From assembly GCF_030445035.2 (NCBI RefSeq), contig NC_080673.1, positions 35,336,365-35,400,364 of the forward strand: DNA of 64,000 bases, given 5' to 3'. The translations under genes and the position numbers were made by a program. The notes under the pieces were generated by a model that saw only the letters and a list, made by a program, of their open reading frames with translations, made no database searches and was not told where the DNA came from. The DNA is from Dasypus novemcinctus. Lineage: Eukaryota > Chordata > Mammalia > Cingulata > Dasypodidae. Position 1 is the first letter of the stretch; the number at the start of each line of letters is the position of its first letter. This document shows, in pieces, positions 12,616-23,828 of the stretch.

Positions 12616-13929
12616 CTACAAGAAAGAACAAGCAAATGTTTACATTGATACAGCAGATAACTGTATGACTGTCCTTATAAGCAGTATGATCATCACTACC
12701 ATTTGTGTATCAAATCCTGACTGTTCAAATATACATGGTTACAGTTCAACAATATTCCTAAGATCTTTTTTTGTGATTGTTTAGTTATGAAAGTTAGTTT
12801 AAAAAATGGTTCATAGAAAACAAGACCCCAATGTGGTATTGTTTTTACGCAAAATTTCTGATTCTACAGTTACATAAAATTGTAAATTTATATTGAATTG
12901 CACAGTATATGAAACACATGTTTAGAAATATAGCTACAAGGATGTTTAACCAAGCCTAAAATGGCTATCTCTGGCTGGTAATCCTTTTTCTGTCTGTATC
13001 ATTTGAATTTTGTATGTACATTTTTTTTTTAAACCATGAAACTACCTTAAAGTGGAAAACTCTAAGATTAAAGTGATGACACATAAATGAAAATATTAAG
13101 ATCAAGGAGTTTTACACTCTAAATTCACAGTGTTTTTATTTAAACACATTAAATTTGCAAACTACTGTTTGCCCCGAAAAGGTGCATATTAAAGTTAGAT
13201 TTTTAAACTTTCCCATTTACATGATACTAACATTTATCATCAAAAAGACTACTCTAGAAATTCTAGGTAAAATTATATGAAATAAAACAGTAAGTATAGT
13301 CAAATAATCTCCTTAGCCACATTTTAATAACATTTTCCATGCTCAATTGAGAATTATTTATGCTATGAAGTCTGTTGCATAAAATAAACATAAGTGTCAA
13401 CTACCATTGGAATATTTAAACCTCTTCTGTATTCGTCATTTCCCAAGCCATAAATTGTTTGTCCATTGTTTTCCGCAGTTTAAGAGAGCTGTCTTATCCC
13501 TCAATACTAACTTAATTCCAATCTGACCTTTACAAATTTGGTTTTCTTAGGTATTGTTGTAGGTCCCTTTTTGCCAGGAATTCTTTTTTCTCACTCTTAG
13601 TCTTTTACACCCCCAAGGCAAGTCCAAAGGCCCTCTTCCCTGATCCTCCTTTAAACTGAGGACCACATAGGAGACTTAACAGAATCAGCAAAAACAGCAT
13701 TAGGCTCTCCTCTTCTAACTTACAGCTTTGGATGCTCTCTTCCCCATTCTACAGTGGCACCTGCTTCCAGACACCTCCATCCTCAGCAGCAGGTACTTCT
13801 CCCACATTCACATACCTCCCCAAGAAAACACAAGAGCTGTCCTAACGGTTTGAAAGGGGCGAGAGATAAATTCGTGGCTCTGTGCTGCCTTCACCCTAAC
13901 CTATCAGACGCAGTGACTAGGGGATCTTA
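12616..13929 (-). other. GLRB: GLRB intron 1 (together with 13,930-14,229)
   Basis: The intron runs from the donor at 14,229 to the acceptor at 12,616. It is mostly AT-rich, with GC content rising towards the island from about 13,600. I see no repeat or exon in it. Confidence 0.7.
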
Positions 13930-14229
13930 ACAGATGAAGCGACACAAGGCGCCCTCCCCGCCAATCTTGCGTTCCCTAATTTGCCCCGGCCCGCTCCATC
14001 CCTCCATCCCGAACGTCTCTAGGGAAGCCACCGCACTCGCGCTGTGGCTGCAGCTGCCCCGCGCCCCGCGCCCCGCGCCCCTCTCCCGGGCACGCCGCAG
14101 TGCTCCTTGCGCTCCAAGCGCCCCAGCCTCGACCTAGTCTTTCCGTGGAGGCATTTACTCGCGGGCGCGGATCCCCTCCCCGTACTCCTTTCCGGCCACT
14201 TCCTCCTAAACGGAGCCCCCGCCACTTAC

Positions 14230-14480
14230 CGCGAGGCGCCCCCGCCCGCAGTTGCCAGGCGAGGACGCGACGGCTCCCGGCCGCGGAGGCGGAAGCGGCT
14301 GGGGGCGCGGCGGCCGCAGAGCAGGGAGCTCGTCCCCGCCTCCCGCGCCGCCGCCGAGCTCGGCTGACGCGCCTGCTCGGGCCGCGGAGCCTGCGCCGTG
14401 GCGCGCCGCGGCCGGGGCCTCCGCAGCCACCCGGGCGGCTGGTGGGACCCGGGGTGCGCGCAGCGAGTCGGGATGACGGG
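14230..14480 (-). other. GLRB: GLRB non-coding exon 1 (3' end defined, 5' end estimated)
   Basis: On the minus strand a perfect donor, CGCGG|GTAAGTGG, has its exon end at 14,230 and its intron start at 14,229. It lies inside the CpG island and is followed 1.6 kb downstream by the exon 2 acceptor. The exon would be GC-rich leader sequence. The transcription start cannot be read from sequence because there is no clear TATA box, so the upper boundary (about 14,350-14,520) is only an estimate. That this is exon 1 is inferred from the donor, the island and the spacing. Confidence 0.7.
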
Positions 14481-14518
14481 ACCAGGGGAGGGAAGAGGTA
14501 TCCGACGGAGCCAGGAAG

Positions 14519-14526
14519 GACGTCAC
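14519..14526. promoter_or_regulatory. CRE/ATF-like site
   Basis: GACGTCAC reads GTGACGTC on the minus strand, 7 of 8 bases of the palindromic cAMP response element. It lies at the upstream edge of the GLRB CpG island, where core promoter elements of TATA-less genes often sit. Function is inferred from the motif only. Confidence 0.45.
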
Positions 14527-14889
14527 ACCGCCTTCCTCCCGGTATTGGATGTGTTTCTGAGCTTTAGGCGGCAAAAGTGGGGTAGGAGGCCAAGGACACT
14601 GTTTGTACAGAAGAAGAAAAAAAAAGCGTTCCAAGAGCCGGGATGCTTAATGTCATTTTTCTTCTACCAATAAAAACCAAAAATAACAGCAGATGACCTT
14701 TGTGGATGGAAGTGCATCAAAATACAGTCTCTGTTATTTCACCATTTGTCCAGAATCCTGGCATCTCATATATCTCTGAGTCTTAATTAAAATTTTAAAA
14801 AGCCCGATCTTTCTAAGCAAGCTTAAATTGGTCAAAACGATTAAGACTGTATAGTCGTGCAGGTTATATTACTTTAGTATGTTACATAA

Positions 14890-15058
14890 TTAACATTTGT
14901 TTAGTACTTTGCAGCGTTCTAAGCACTTTCAAAGACATTTTCTCACTTGCCCTAAAAGCAGTCCTTTGGAAATGTTTTATGTCATCATTCCCACATTATA
15001 GAAACTGAAGCTCAGGGATATTAAGAGATTTCCTTAGGGTTACAAATCTAGAAGGAAA
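14890..15058 (+). repeat. MIR
   Basis: TAGTACTTTGCAGCGTTCTAAGCACTTT followed by TCATTCCCACATTATAGAAACTGAAGCTCAGG (in pieces) is the MIR core in sense orientation. Confidence 0.85.
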
Positions 15059-15308
15059 TTTACCAAAGGATCAGTAATGTGAGGAAAGGAGTGACAGAAA
15101 ATGAAGCTGGAGGGCTTGGCAGAGTCCACCTCGTGAAGGCCCTCATCTGCAATGATTATTTTATAGGCTATACAAAAACAACAGTTTTAAGAAAAGGGAA
15201 TTACATTGTCCAATTTGTTTTGTAAAGTGATCATTTGACATTCATTTGTAGAATCTGATCAGAGAGACAAAACAAGGAGCAAGAAGATAATTGACAAAGT
15301 TGCAAAAG

Positions 15309-15312
<4 letters not shown>

Positions 15313-15352
<40 letters not shown>
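15313..15352. repeat. (CA)n microsatellite
   Basis: About 20 uninterrupted CA units. Confidence 0.99.
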
Positions 15353-15353
<1 letters not shown>

Positions 15354-15484
15354 CCATAGACAGAGACCTGGGAAAATGAGAGGGACCAGAGAATATAAAA
15401 GATACCAAGGAAAACAAAATCTCCAGCATTGGCAATGAGTGAATGCTGAGGAATGGAAAATGAAAAGTGACAGTTTGAGGGTGT

Positions 15485-15920
15485 ATTACTTAGGGATCTC
15501 CACAGAAACAGAAGTGACAAGATCTATATGTATATGAATATTATGAGATTTATTATAGGAATTGGCTCACAGAACAAGGGGAATTGGCAACTCCAAATTT
15601 TGTAGGGCAGGCAGCAAGTTGGGAATTCTAATGAAGGTTTCAATGAATTCCCCAGGAGAGGCTGTCAAACTAAATTAGAGATAGAAATTGTTCTTTCTGA
15701 CCGCTGGAATCATCAGTTCTTCCTTTAAGGGCTTCAACTGATTGAGATTTGTGTCTTGCTGAAGACAATCTCCTTTGTCGATTGTATTAGTAGTAAGTCA
15801 TAAATGCAATCAACTGACTATTCAAATCCATGAAATACCTTCACAGTAAAAATCCGGCCAGTGCTTGCTTGGCCAAGCAACTGGACACCATAACCTAGCC
15901 AGGTGTATACATGAACTAAA
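15485..15920 (-). repeat. Ancient LTR/MER-class interspersed repeat
   Basis: It starts TGTATTACTTAGGGATCTCC with 'cagaaacagaa' and a TTTATTATAGGAATTGGCTC segment, and ends near CCATAACCTAGCCAGG. This is a common mammalian repeat pattern (TGTATTAGGGTTCTCCAGAG family). I cannot give the family name with certainty. Confidence 0.55.
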
Positions 15921-16099
15921 ACATCACAGATGGTATGAGGTATGAAGTATGAGGATGGCCAAAACTTAGAAGCAACAGGGTAGATTTGGGGCTTATATAT
16001 TTTGTTTTGTTCTAATTCAGTTTGGTGGCAGGAAAAGGAATATAAATTGTGGGTAGGCAATTTCAAGCAATCACATTCTTACTGTTACCCTGAACTGCA

Positions 16100-17695
16100 C
16101 ACCCTCCTTGTCTTTCTGCTGCATTCCCTTGACACAATTCTAATTCTGGGTGAAGCCAACTGCCTGCTTTCTCTCAAACTGAGTCAATGGACATACTACC
16201 CAACTGAATAGTTTAAATGATATTTATAATTGATAGGTCCAACAATCTTATTATGTTTACTCTTGTTTTCCATGGTTATTCCATGCATTCTCCATCATTT
16301 TGAAATCTCCAAGCATCTGTTTTCCTACTCCCTTTCAAGAGATGAGCAAAAGAAGCCAACAGACCCCAATGTCCATTCAAAAAACCCATTTATGAATTTT
16401 TTCTTCCTTCTTTCATTCAGCTACAAGGAAAACATTCTCCTGTGTTTCTTCTATTTAAGATCAATTTGATCACCTCTGCTTTGAATCATATCACAACTCA
16501 TATCTTTAGGGGCATGAGACATCAATCACCTCTCTTCTCCCTTTTCTTTTTCTTTTCCCATTGTACTGACTCCATCATTAAACATACCAAGGACTTTCCA
16601 ACATTAAAAAATAAAATACTTTCTTCTGCCCCAGCCTCCACATGCAGCTTTCACTCTTGCTCCTTCACAACCAAACCTTTAAGTATTTATTCTGACTTTA
16701 TTTCCTTACTCACCTCTTAACATACTGTGATCTGGTTTCTTCCACTTCATCAAAACTGCCCAAACAAAGAACAACCAATGATTAGGATGTTCTAAAGATA
16801 TTGTTTAACTTTTCTTTATCTCTTTATACTATGTACTCTTTCTTTTTTCTTGAAAATTCCTCTTCTTTTGGCTCTCTCTACTCTGCCTTCTTTGGCTATT
16901 TCTTCTTCATTTCATTGATAGGCTCCTCTTCCTCTATCCATTCTTTAAATGCTGCTAGTTCTAAAATTTCTTTTTTAAGCCCCTGCTCTTCTCACTCCAC
17001 ATATCCTCTCTATTCATTTCACTTACCATTTCTATAGATACTGATAACCTCTTAGTCTCTTCTAGCCCTGATTCTCTGGGATTTCGAAAACTATATAACA
17101 ACTGCTTCTTAGACAGCTCTACCTGGATATCTTGCAAGAATCTAAAATTGTAAGTATGTCATCTTCTTCAGATATTTCCAATCTTCTCATAGTCCAGAGT
17201 TTAGAATTTCTGTAGAAGCACCATTAGCTAACTAGTTTCCCAAATAATCTTGTGCTTATCACCACTTTATGCATTTTACTTCAGCCCAGTGGCCTCCCTT
17301 CTCCTCCTCAAACAAGTTAAACCTAGTTCCACGTCTGTGCTATACTTATTGTGCATTTTATCAAAATTGCTCCTTATAAAGTTCTTCTTATACAGCTGGA
17401 ACTTCCTTATCCTTACCTCAAATGTTATCTCAGCATTTCCTGATCCCCTATGTAAAATTAGTACAAATGTCATTCTCTCTTCATAGTCCTGTTTGATCTC
17501 TTCATAACTTTTATCATAGTCTATAATTATCTTATTTGTTTATGTGTTTACTTGTTTGTCATGTCCATTAAAACCTCAGTTCTGTGAGGGTAGAAATTAT
17601 GCCTATATTGTTCAACATTGTATTCTCTACATTTAGCACCCTTCCTGCCAAATAAAAGGGCTTCAATAAATATTTTTTAATGAATCTACTGGGCA
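16100..17695 (+). mobile_element. L2 LINE, long 3' portion
   Basis: This is the longest L2 in the window, sense orientation. It follows the ORF2 C-terminal half in order: TACTGTGATCTGGTTTCTTC, GGCTCCTCTTCCTCTATCCA, the 'cctggatatcttgcaagaa' block, then TCTTATTTGTTTATGTGTTT, CTCAGTTCTGTGAGGG and the 3' end CTTCAATAAATATTTTTTAA. Stops and indels break every frame, so it is a fossil. Confidence 0.85.
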
Positions 17696-17699
17696 TTTT

Positions 17700-18442
17700 C
17701 CTAGACCTCATTGCAGAAGGCCAAGAAGGTAACACAGGAAATGCTATGAAAAGTTTGAATGGAAGAATTTCTTTCATTTGATAATTCTGGATATTGAACA
17801 TACTACTAGAATATTTATTTTACAGCCTGGTCTTACTAGAGTAATTGAGCAAAATAAATTCCCTTTTGCTAAAATCAAAATAAAGAGATTGGGTTCTTTA
17901 GTTTCATTTTCAGTGTCCAAGGAGTGCCAGGAAACAAGAAGAGAGAAAAAATGAATAAAATTCAATAAATTTAACATTATTTTCATTTTTTAGAAACCAT
18001 ATATGTCATTATCTCCACATTGACAAGTATACAAAAATGTTTTTGAAGAAATAAGCCTCTTCATTTGCATGACTTATCACAATGATACTATTTATGACTA
18101 AATAGAGCACTGTTGACTTGACGGTTTTAGCTTTGCCATATATGAAAAAATAATTGAGTAGTTCTTCTAAGACATAGATATAGGTTTTTTTTACTTAAAC
18201 TAATTCAAAGGTGAGAATCTCTTTTAAAGGACAAATGATTTTAAAAATTCAGCATTTTTCAGGTACTCATTGCAACATTTAAACAGATTTCAATATAAAA
18301 ATTAATTTTAAAAAATTTATTTGAGAAGATGGAAAAAAGTTAAAAGACTCCAGAAAGATGACTTCTTATGTTAATAATGAATTTATCTTTTTAAAAGTTA
18401 CCTCTGTAGTCATCACACTGTGTGTGTGTGTGTGTGTGTGAA

Positions 18443-18473
<31 letters not shown>

Positions 18474-19010
18474 GACAGAGACAGAGAGAGAGAGATTGGG
18501 GCAGTGGAGAGGAAGTCAGAGCTAAATGATATAGTTTGGAGAAAAGGAAGTGGATCATATAATCACAGTCATTTAAGGATTTTCCTTTCCAAGGGAACTC
18601 TTCAGGGAGCAGCTTCTATGCAGTGTGTTTTACAATCAAGCAAGACCATGAAGTTAGAAAGGAGAAGTTGAATGAGGAAATAGGGGTGATGACATCCCTT
18701 GTGATTAATTTCACTGAGGAACCATCCCCACCTGTTTTGTGATCAACAGAGGGAAAGCCTAATGCTCCTTAAGGAAGGGACTGCACCAGGAGAACAGAAA
18801 GCCAGGAGGAAAGGTTTCCTTCCTTCTTACTCCAAGAGGTGCTTAAAAAACTTGGAGACTTCTATACCTAATCCTTCTATCTCTAGGTCACAGTTTGCCA
18901 ACCATTTTCTCCTAGCCAACTGGTGACAGAATTCATTCTCTACCTTAAACTACCATCAACCCTCTACTTCCCAAAGATTTTAACTTTCTGACCTCCAGAG
19001 ACAATAAATA
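17700..19010. other. No gene recognised; contains a microsatellite
   Basis: AT-rich intergenic sequence. The only clear element is the TG/GA compound microsatellite at 18,419-18,496. Confidence 0.5.
18419..18496. repeat. Compound (TG)n-(GA)n microsatellite
   Basis: About ten TG units pass directly into about 30 imperfect GA units interrupted by ACAGA. Purine-rich tracts of this kind can form H-DNA. Confidence 0.98.
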
Positions 19011-19380
19011 AGACACTCCCCAAATATGCTTAAGAAAATAAAAATTAATTCTTAAGTTGGAGAGAAGTCATTTAAATGGAGTTAGCAGGGAAAAAATTGT
19101 GGTTTTAGAGTTAAAAAGTCAGATTCTTGTGTTAAATTAAAAAGTTAATAGAGGAAGAAGTAAGAAAATAGGCAAAGCAGAAGGATAAAAATCAGAAATA
19201 CAGAAAATCAAATTCAGAAACTTCACAACACACAGACACACATGCCTATTAAAAGACAAATACCAGGTTGAATTAAAAAACAATATCCAGCTATGTGTTT
19301 TTTAAAAGGAATAGAAGAAAAATTCCTATAGAAGAGCTATAAAGAGCAAGATGACTAAAGACAGTTTAGACATCTGATCT

Positions 19381-19787
19381 TTTTTTTTTAAGATTTATTT
19401 TATTTCTTTCTCTTCCCCTTCCCCCCCATTGTCTGCTCTCTTTTCATTTGTTGTGTGTTCTTCTGTGTCTGCTTGCATTCCCTGTGACATCAGGAATCTG
19501 TGCCTCTTTCTGTTGCATCATCTTGCTGCACCAGCTCTCTGTGAGTGTGGCATCACTCCTGGGTGGGCTGTGCTTTATTGTGCAGGGCAGCTTTCCCTGC
19601 AGGACGCACTCCTTGTGCGTGGGGCTCCCCTACACGGGGGACACCCTTGCGTAGCATGGCACTCCTTGTGCGCAGCAGCACTGAGCACGGGCCAGCTCAC
19701 CACACGGGCCAGGAGGCCCTGGGTTTGAATCCTGGACCTCCTATATGGCAGGTAGACAATCTATCAGTTGAGCCACATCTGCTTCCC
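19381..19787 (-). mobile_element. DAS SINE (tRNA-derived), antisense
   Basis: Armadillo-type SINE on the minus strand. The T-run (A-tail complement) begins at 19,381 and the tRNA-like head ends GCTTCCC at 19,787. The B-box complement is GGGTTTGAATCC (19,718-19,729). It is diverged, so relatively old, and lies inside the L1. Confidence 0.93.
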
Positions 19788-21191
19788 ATGACAATTTTTA
19801 AAAATCACATAAAGTTAGATACAATGCTAAAAGCATTAAATTAGGTAAAAAGGCACAAAGCAAAGGGAAAACCATACCATGAGGAAAGAAAAAATATTGA
19901 AGAGATAAAGAAGCAAACATCAGAACCCAACTGAGATATAACAAGGATGTTAGAATTATCAGCAGGAAATTTAAAATAATTGTGATGAATATGTTAAGGT
20001 CTCTAATAGAAAAAAATAGAAAACATGCAAGGAGCAATAGGTATTTTGATCTATAGCTATAAATAGGTTGAAAGTTAAAGGGTAGAAAAAATATTTTATG
20101 CAAATAGCAATCAAAAGATTGGGGATGACTTTGTTAACATCAGAAAAAATAAAATTTAAGTCAAGACTGTTACAAGAGACAAAGAAGGACATCATATATT
20201 GATAGAAGAGTCAATTTAACAACATTTAATAATTATAAACAAATATGCACCTAACAGCATAGTGCCAAAATATATGAAGCAAACAGTGACAGAAACAATG
20301 GGAGAAATAGACAGTTTTACAATAATAGAGATTTTAATACATGACTTTCAATACTAGGTAGAACTTCTCAACAGAGCATCATTAGGAAATAGAGGACCTG
20401 AACAGCACTATAAACCAACTAGATCTAACCAACATAGAAGCCTTCAATCAGCAATACAGAATATACATCTTCTCAAGTGCACATGAATCATTCTTTAAGA
20501 TAAATCATGTTTTAGAGAAGAGACCTCTAAATAACTTTTTAAGTATTGAAAATATGGAAAGTAACCTCCCTGACCACAATGGAATGATAGAAATCAACAA
20601 CAGAAAGAAAACTGGAAAATTTACAAATATGTGGAAATTAAAGAGCACATTCTTAAACAACTGATGGATTAAAGAAGAGTTTACAAGGGAATTTAGAAAA
20701 TGTCTAGAGTCAAGTGAAAACAAAGACACAGCACAACAAAATTTATGAGGTGCAGCAAGGGCAGTTCTCGAAGTCATATTTATACCTGTGAATGCCTATA
20801 TTGAAATGAAGAAAGCTCTCAAATTAATAACCTAACTTTACATCTTGAGGAATTAGAGAAACAAGAGCAAAGTTAACCTAACTTTAGAAGAAGAAAGGAA
20901 ATAATTAAGATCAGAGTGGAGATAAATACAGAATAGAAGAATAATTGAGAGAATAATCACAACAAAGAGTTGGTTCTTTGAAAAATATAAATAAAATTGA
21001 CAAGCTTTAGGAAACCTGGCCAAAAAAAAAAAAAAAATGGGATTCAAGTGACTAAAATTAGAAAGGAAAATGTTGATACCACTACTGACTTTACAGAAAT
21101 AAAGAGGATTGTAAGAGAATATTATGAGCAGTTGTAGGCCTACAAATTAGGTAATCTAGAAGAAATGAAAAAATTCCTAGAACTCAAGTTA

Positions 21192-21196
21192 CCCAC
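21192..21196. repeat. 5-bp target-site duplication (left) of the solo LTR
   Basis: CCCAC, repeated at 21,860-21,864. Confidence 0.85.
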
Positions 21197-21859
21197 TGTG
21201 GCATTTTAATATTATTTATGAATTCCAAAAATAGATATTAGATTATGTTTGTAAACTGGTCTGTTCCTCTGGGCATATTAGATTGTATTATATTCTTTTT
21301 TTTTTTTATTGTAGTAGATTCAGAGATTTCATTTTTACTTTATTAAATTAAAATTGGGGCTTTGATTCAGCCACTTCAGAAGGATGCCAGGAACCTGCCC
21401 CCTTGGTGGGCAGACGATCACACAGAAGTAAATGCTCAGAGAAGGAGAACACAGAGGAAGAGAGATGGCTCATTAGACGTATCCTGTGGCCCTGGAAGAG
21501 AGATGAGCCTGATAGTCGAGAGCCGACCTCGTCAAGAGACCAGAGCAGATGAGCCCATAGAAGAAACCAGCCGTGGGGAGAGTGATGAGCATTATGCCAA
21601 CCTACAGCTGAGATCAGAAGAAGCTGGGACCATGGAGCCTTAAAGGGAAGGAGGAGGGGTGAACCCTCACAGGTATTGCCTGCCATCTTGCATCAACATG
21701 TGGCAACAGACTCTGGGTGAGAATGTACCTATAATGGTAACTTGAGTTGGATTCTTTGGGGCCTTGTGACTATAAGCTTCTACCTCAAATAAATACCCTT
21801 TATAAAAGCCAACAGGTTTCTGGTATTTTGCATCAGCACCCCTTTGGCTGACTAATACA
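21197..21859 (+). mobile_element. Solo LTR (ERVL/MaLR-like, xenarthran family)
   Basis: A 663-bp element starts TGTGGCAT and ends CTGACTAATACA (TG...CA ends). It is flanked by CCCAC on both sides and interrupts L1 ORF2, which continues on either side. An AATAAA signal (about 21,787-21,795) lies near its 3' side. The same family recurs at 60,632-61,129. The 5-bp duplication fits ERVL/MaLR integration. It has no coding content. Confidence 0.88.
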
Positions 21860-21864
21860 CCCAC
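21860..21864. repeat. 5-bp target-site duplication (right) of the solo LTR
   Basis: CCCAC, matching 21,192-21,196. Confidence 0.85.
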
Positions 21865-22596
21865 ATTGACGCAAGATGAACTAGAAAACCTCAATAACAA
21901 ATACAGAGATTAAAACAATAATTGGAAATCTTCTACTAAAGAAAATTCCAGTACCAGATGGTTTCACTGGTGAATTCTACATAACATTTGTAAAAGAATT
22001 AATACTAATCATTCTCAAACTCTTCCAAAGAATTCAGAGAAAGGAACACTTCAGAATTCATTCCTTCTATGAGGTCAGTATTACTCTACTAACAAATCAT
22101 GATAAAGACATAAAGACATCACAAGAAAAAAATTACAGACCAATTTCCCTTACGAATATAGATTCACAATCCTCAACAGAATATGGGAAAATTGAATCCA
22201 AAAGAATATTAAAATGATTGTACAACATGACCAAGTGGTATTAATCCCAGGAATGCAAGGGAGGTTCAACATATGAAAACTAATCAAGGTAACACACTAT
22301 ATAAAGAGAATGAAGGGGAAAAAATAGAGGCAGAAAGGGCATTTAACAAAATTCAGCAAATTTTCTTGATGAAAAAACTCTCAGAAAAGTAGGAATAGAA
22401 GGGAACTTTTTCAAAATGATAAAGGGGATGTATGAAAAACTAACAGCTGCCATCATAAGCAATAGTGAAAACCTTGAAGGCTTTCCTCCTAAAATCAGGA
22501 ATAAGACAAGAATACCTATTTTCACCACTGCTATTCAATATTGTACTAGAAGTTTTTGCCAGAGCATTTAGGCCAAAACTTTTTTTTAAAAATGAA

Positions 22597-22970
22597 TGGA
22601 GGGAAATGTACTTGACCCAGTGGTTAGGGCGTCCGTCTACCATATGGGAGGTCCGCAGTTCAAACCCCGGGCCTCCTTGACCCGTGTGGAGCTGGCCCAT
22701 GCACAGTGCTGATGCGCACAAGGAGTGCTGTGCCACACAGGGGTGTCCCCCGCGTAGGGGAGCCCCACGCGCAAGGAGTGCTCCCGTAAGGAGAGCCGCC
22801 CAGCGCGAAAGAAAGCCTGCCCAGTAATGGCGCCGCCCACACTTCCCGAGCCACTGACAACAACAGAAGGACAATAGAAGCGGACAAAGAAACAAGACAC
22901 AGCAAATAGACACAGAAAACAGACACCGGGGAGGGGGGGATTAAATAAATAAATAAAATCTTTAAAAAAA
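22597..22970 (+). mobile_element. DAS SINE, sense
   Basis: The head GTACTTGACCCAGTGGTTAG has a pol III A-box-like segment, followed by B box GCAGTTCAAACCCC and the diagnostic body (GACCCGTGTGGAGCTGGCCC). The tail is TTAAATAAATAAATAAAATC plus a poly(A). The flanking AAAAATGAA is a possible short duplication. It is little diverged, and inserted in L1. Confidence 0.95.
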
Positions 22971-23828
22971 AAAAATGAAAGGAATCCAATATGGAAAAGA
23001 GGAAGTATAACAATCTTTATTTGCAGATGACAAGATCTTATATACAGAAAACCTAAAGGAATCCACAAGAAAATTAATGTAGCTAATAAATGAATCCAGC
23101 AAGGTGGCAGGATACAAAATCAACACACACACAGAAGAACCAATTTTGTTCCTATACGTAGCAATGAACAAACAATTCCATTTACAATAGCACTGCATTT
23201 CCATTTACAAAAATAAAATACATAGGAATAAGTTCAATTAAGGATACAATAGTTTTTTCCTGAAAACAACAAAATACTGCTGAAAGTAATTAAAGAAAAC
23301 CTAAGTAAATGTCAAGACAGCTCATGTTCACAGAATGTGAGAGGTAACATTGTTAATGTCAACATTACCCAAAGTAATATATACATTCAATGCAATCCTA
23401 ATGAAAATTCCAGCAGCCGTTTTTTTTTTCCAAAATGGAAAAGCTGATCTTCTAATTTATACAGAACTGCAAGGGGCTGCACATAGCCTACACAGTCACA
23501 CAGTAGAAGAACAGGGCTAGATGACTCATACTTCCTAATTATAAAGCAACAGTAATCAAGAGTGTGGTACTGAAACAAATATAAATAAATAGATTAGTGG
23601 AACAGAATTGGAAGTCCAGAAATAAATGCACACATCTATGGCCAATTGATTTTTAACTAAGTAGATATTTCGGTGCAATGGGAGAAATAGTAGTCTCTTC
23701 AACAAATGGTGTTGGGAAACTGGATATCCATATGCAAAAAGTGAAGTTAGATACACAGCTCACATCATATACAAAAGTCAACTCAAAATGGATCAAGGGT
23801 CTAAATGTAAGAGTTAAACTATAAAACA

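Larger units (their letters stand above)
13930..14560 (-). promoter_or_regulatory. GLRB: CpG-island promoter of GLRB
   Basis: About 600 bp of very GC-rich, CpG-dense sequence contrasts sharply with AT-rich flanks. It contains repeated CCCCGCG units (14,057-14,081) and many GC boxes, and no TATA box. Near its upstream edge (minus-strand sense) is a CRE-like GACGTCAC at 14,519-14,526. The exon 1 donor at 14,229 lies inside it. Several ORFs can be opened across the island on both strands, but they are products of GC composition, not genes. Confidence 0.85.

Noticed and set aside
13934-14673. Several overlapping ORFs (up to 155 codons) on both strands in the GC-rich island
   Set aside because: They are explained by GC-rich composition lacking stop codons. 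Products are Arg/Ala/Pro-rich with no motif, and the island is explained as the GLRB promoter and exon 1.
16230-17486. Consecutive Ser/Phe/Leu-rich ORFs of 65-92 codons, looking like a multi-exon secreted protein
   Set aside because: The whole stretch matches the L2 ORF2 and 3' end in order, with broken frames.
19429-19844. ORFs of 68-99 codons with Cys/Leu-rich products (also at 32.6-33.2, 36.0-36.4, 39.4-39.7, 57.6-58.1 and 22.4-23.1 kb)
   Set aside because: All lie inside DAS SINEs and recur with nearly the same product in each copy; they are repeat sequence, not genes.
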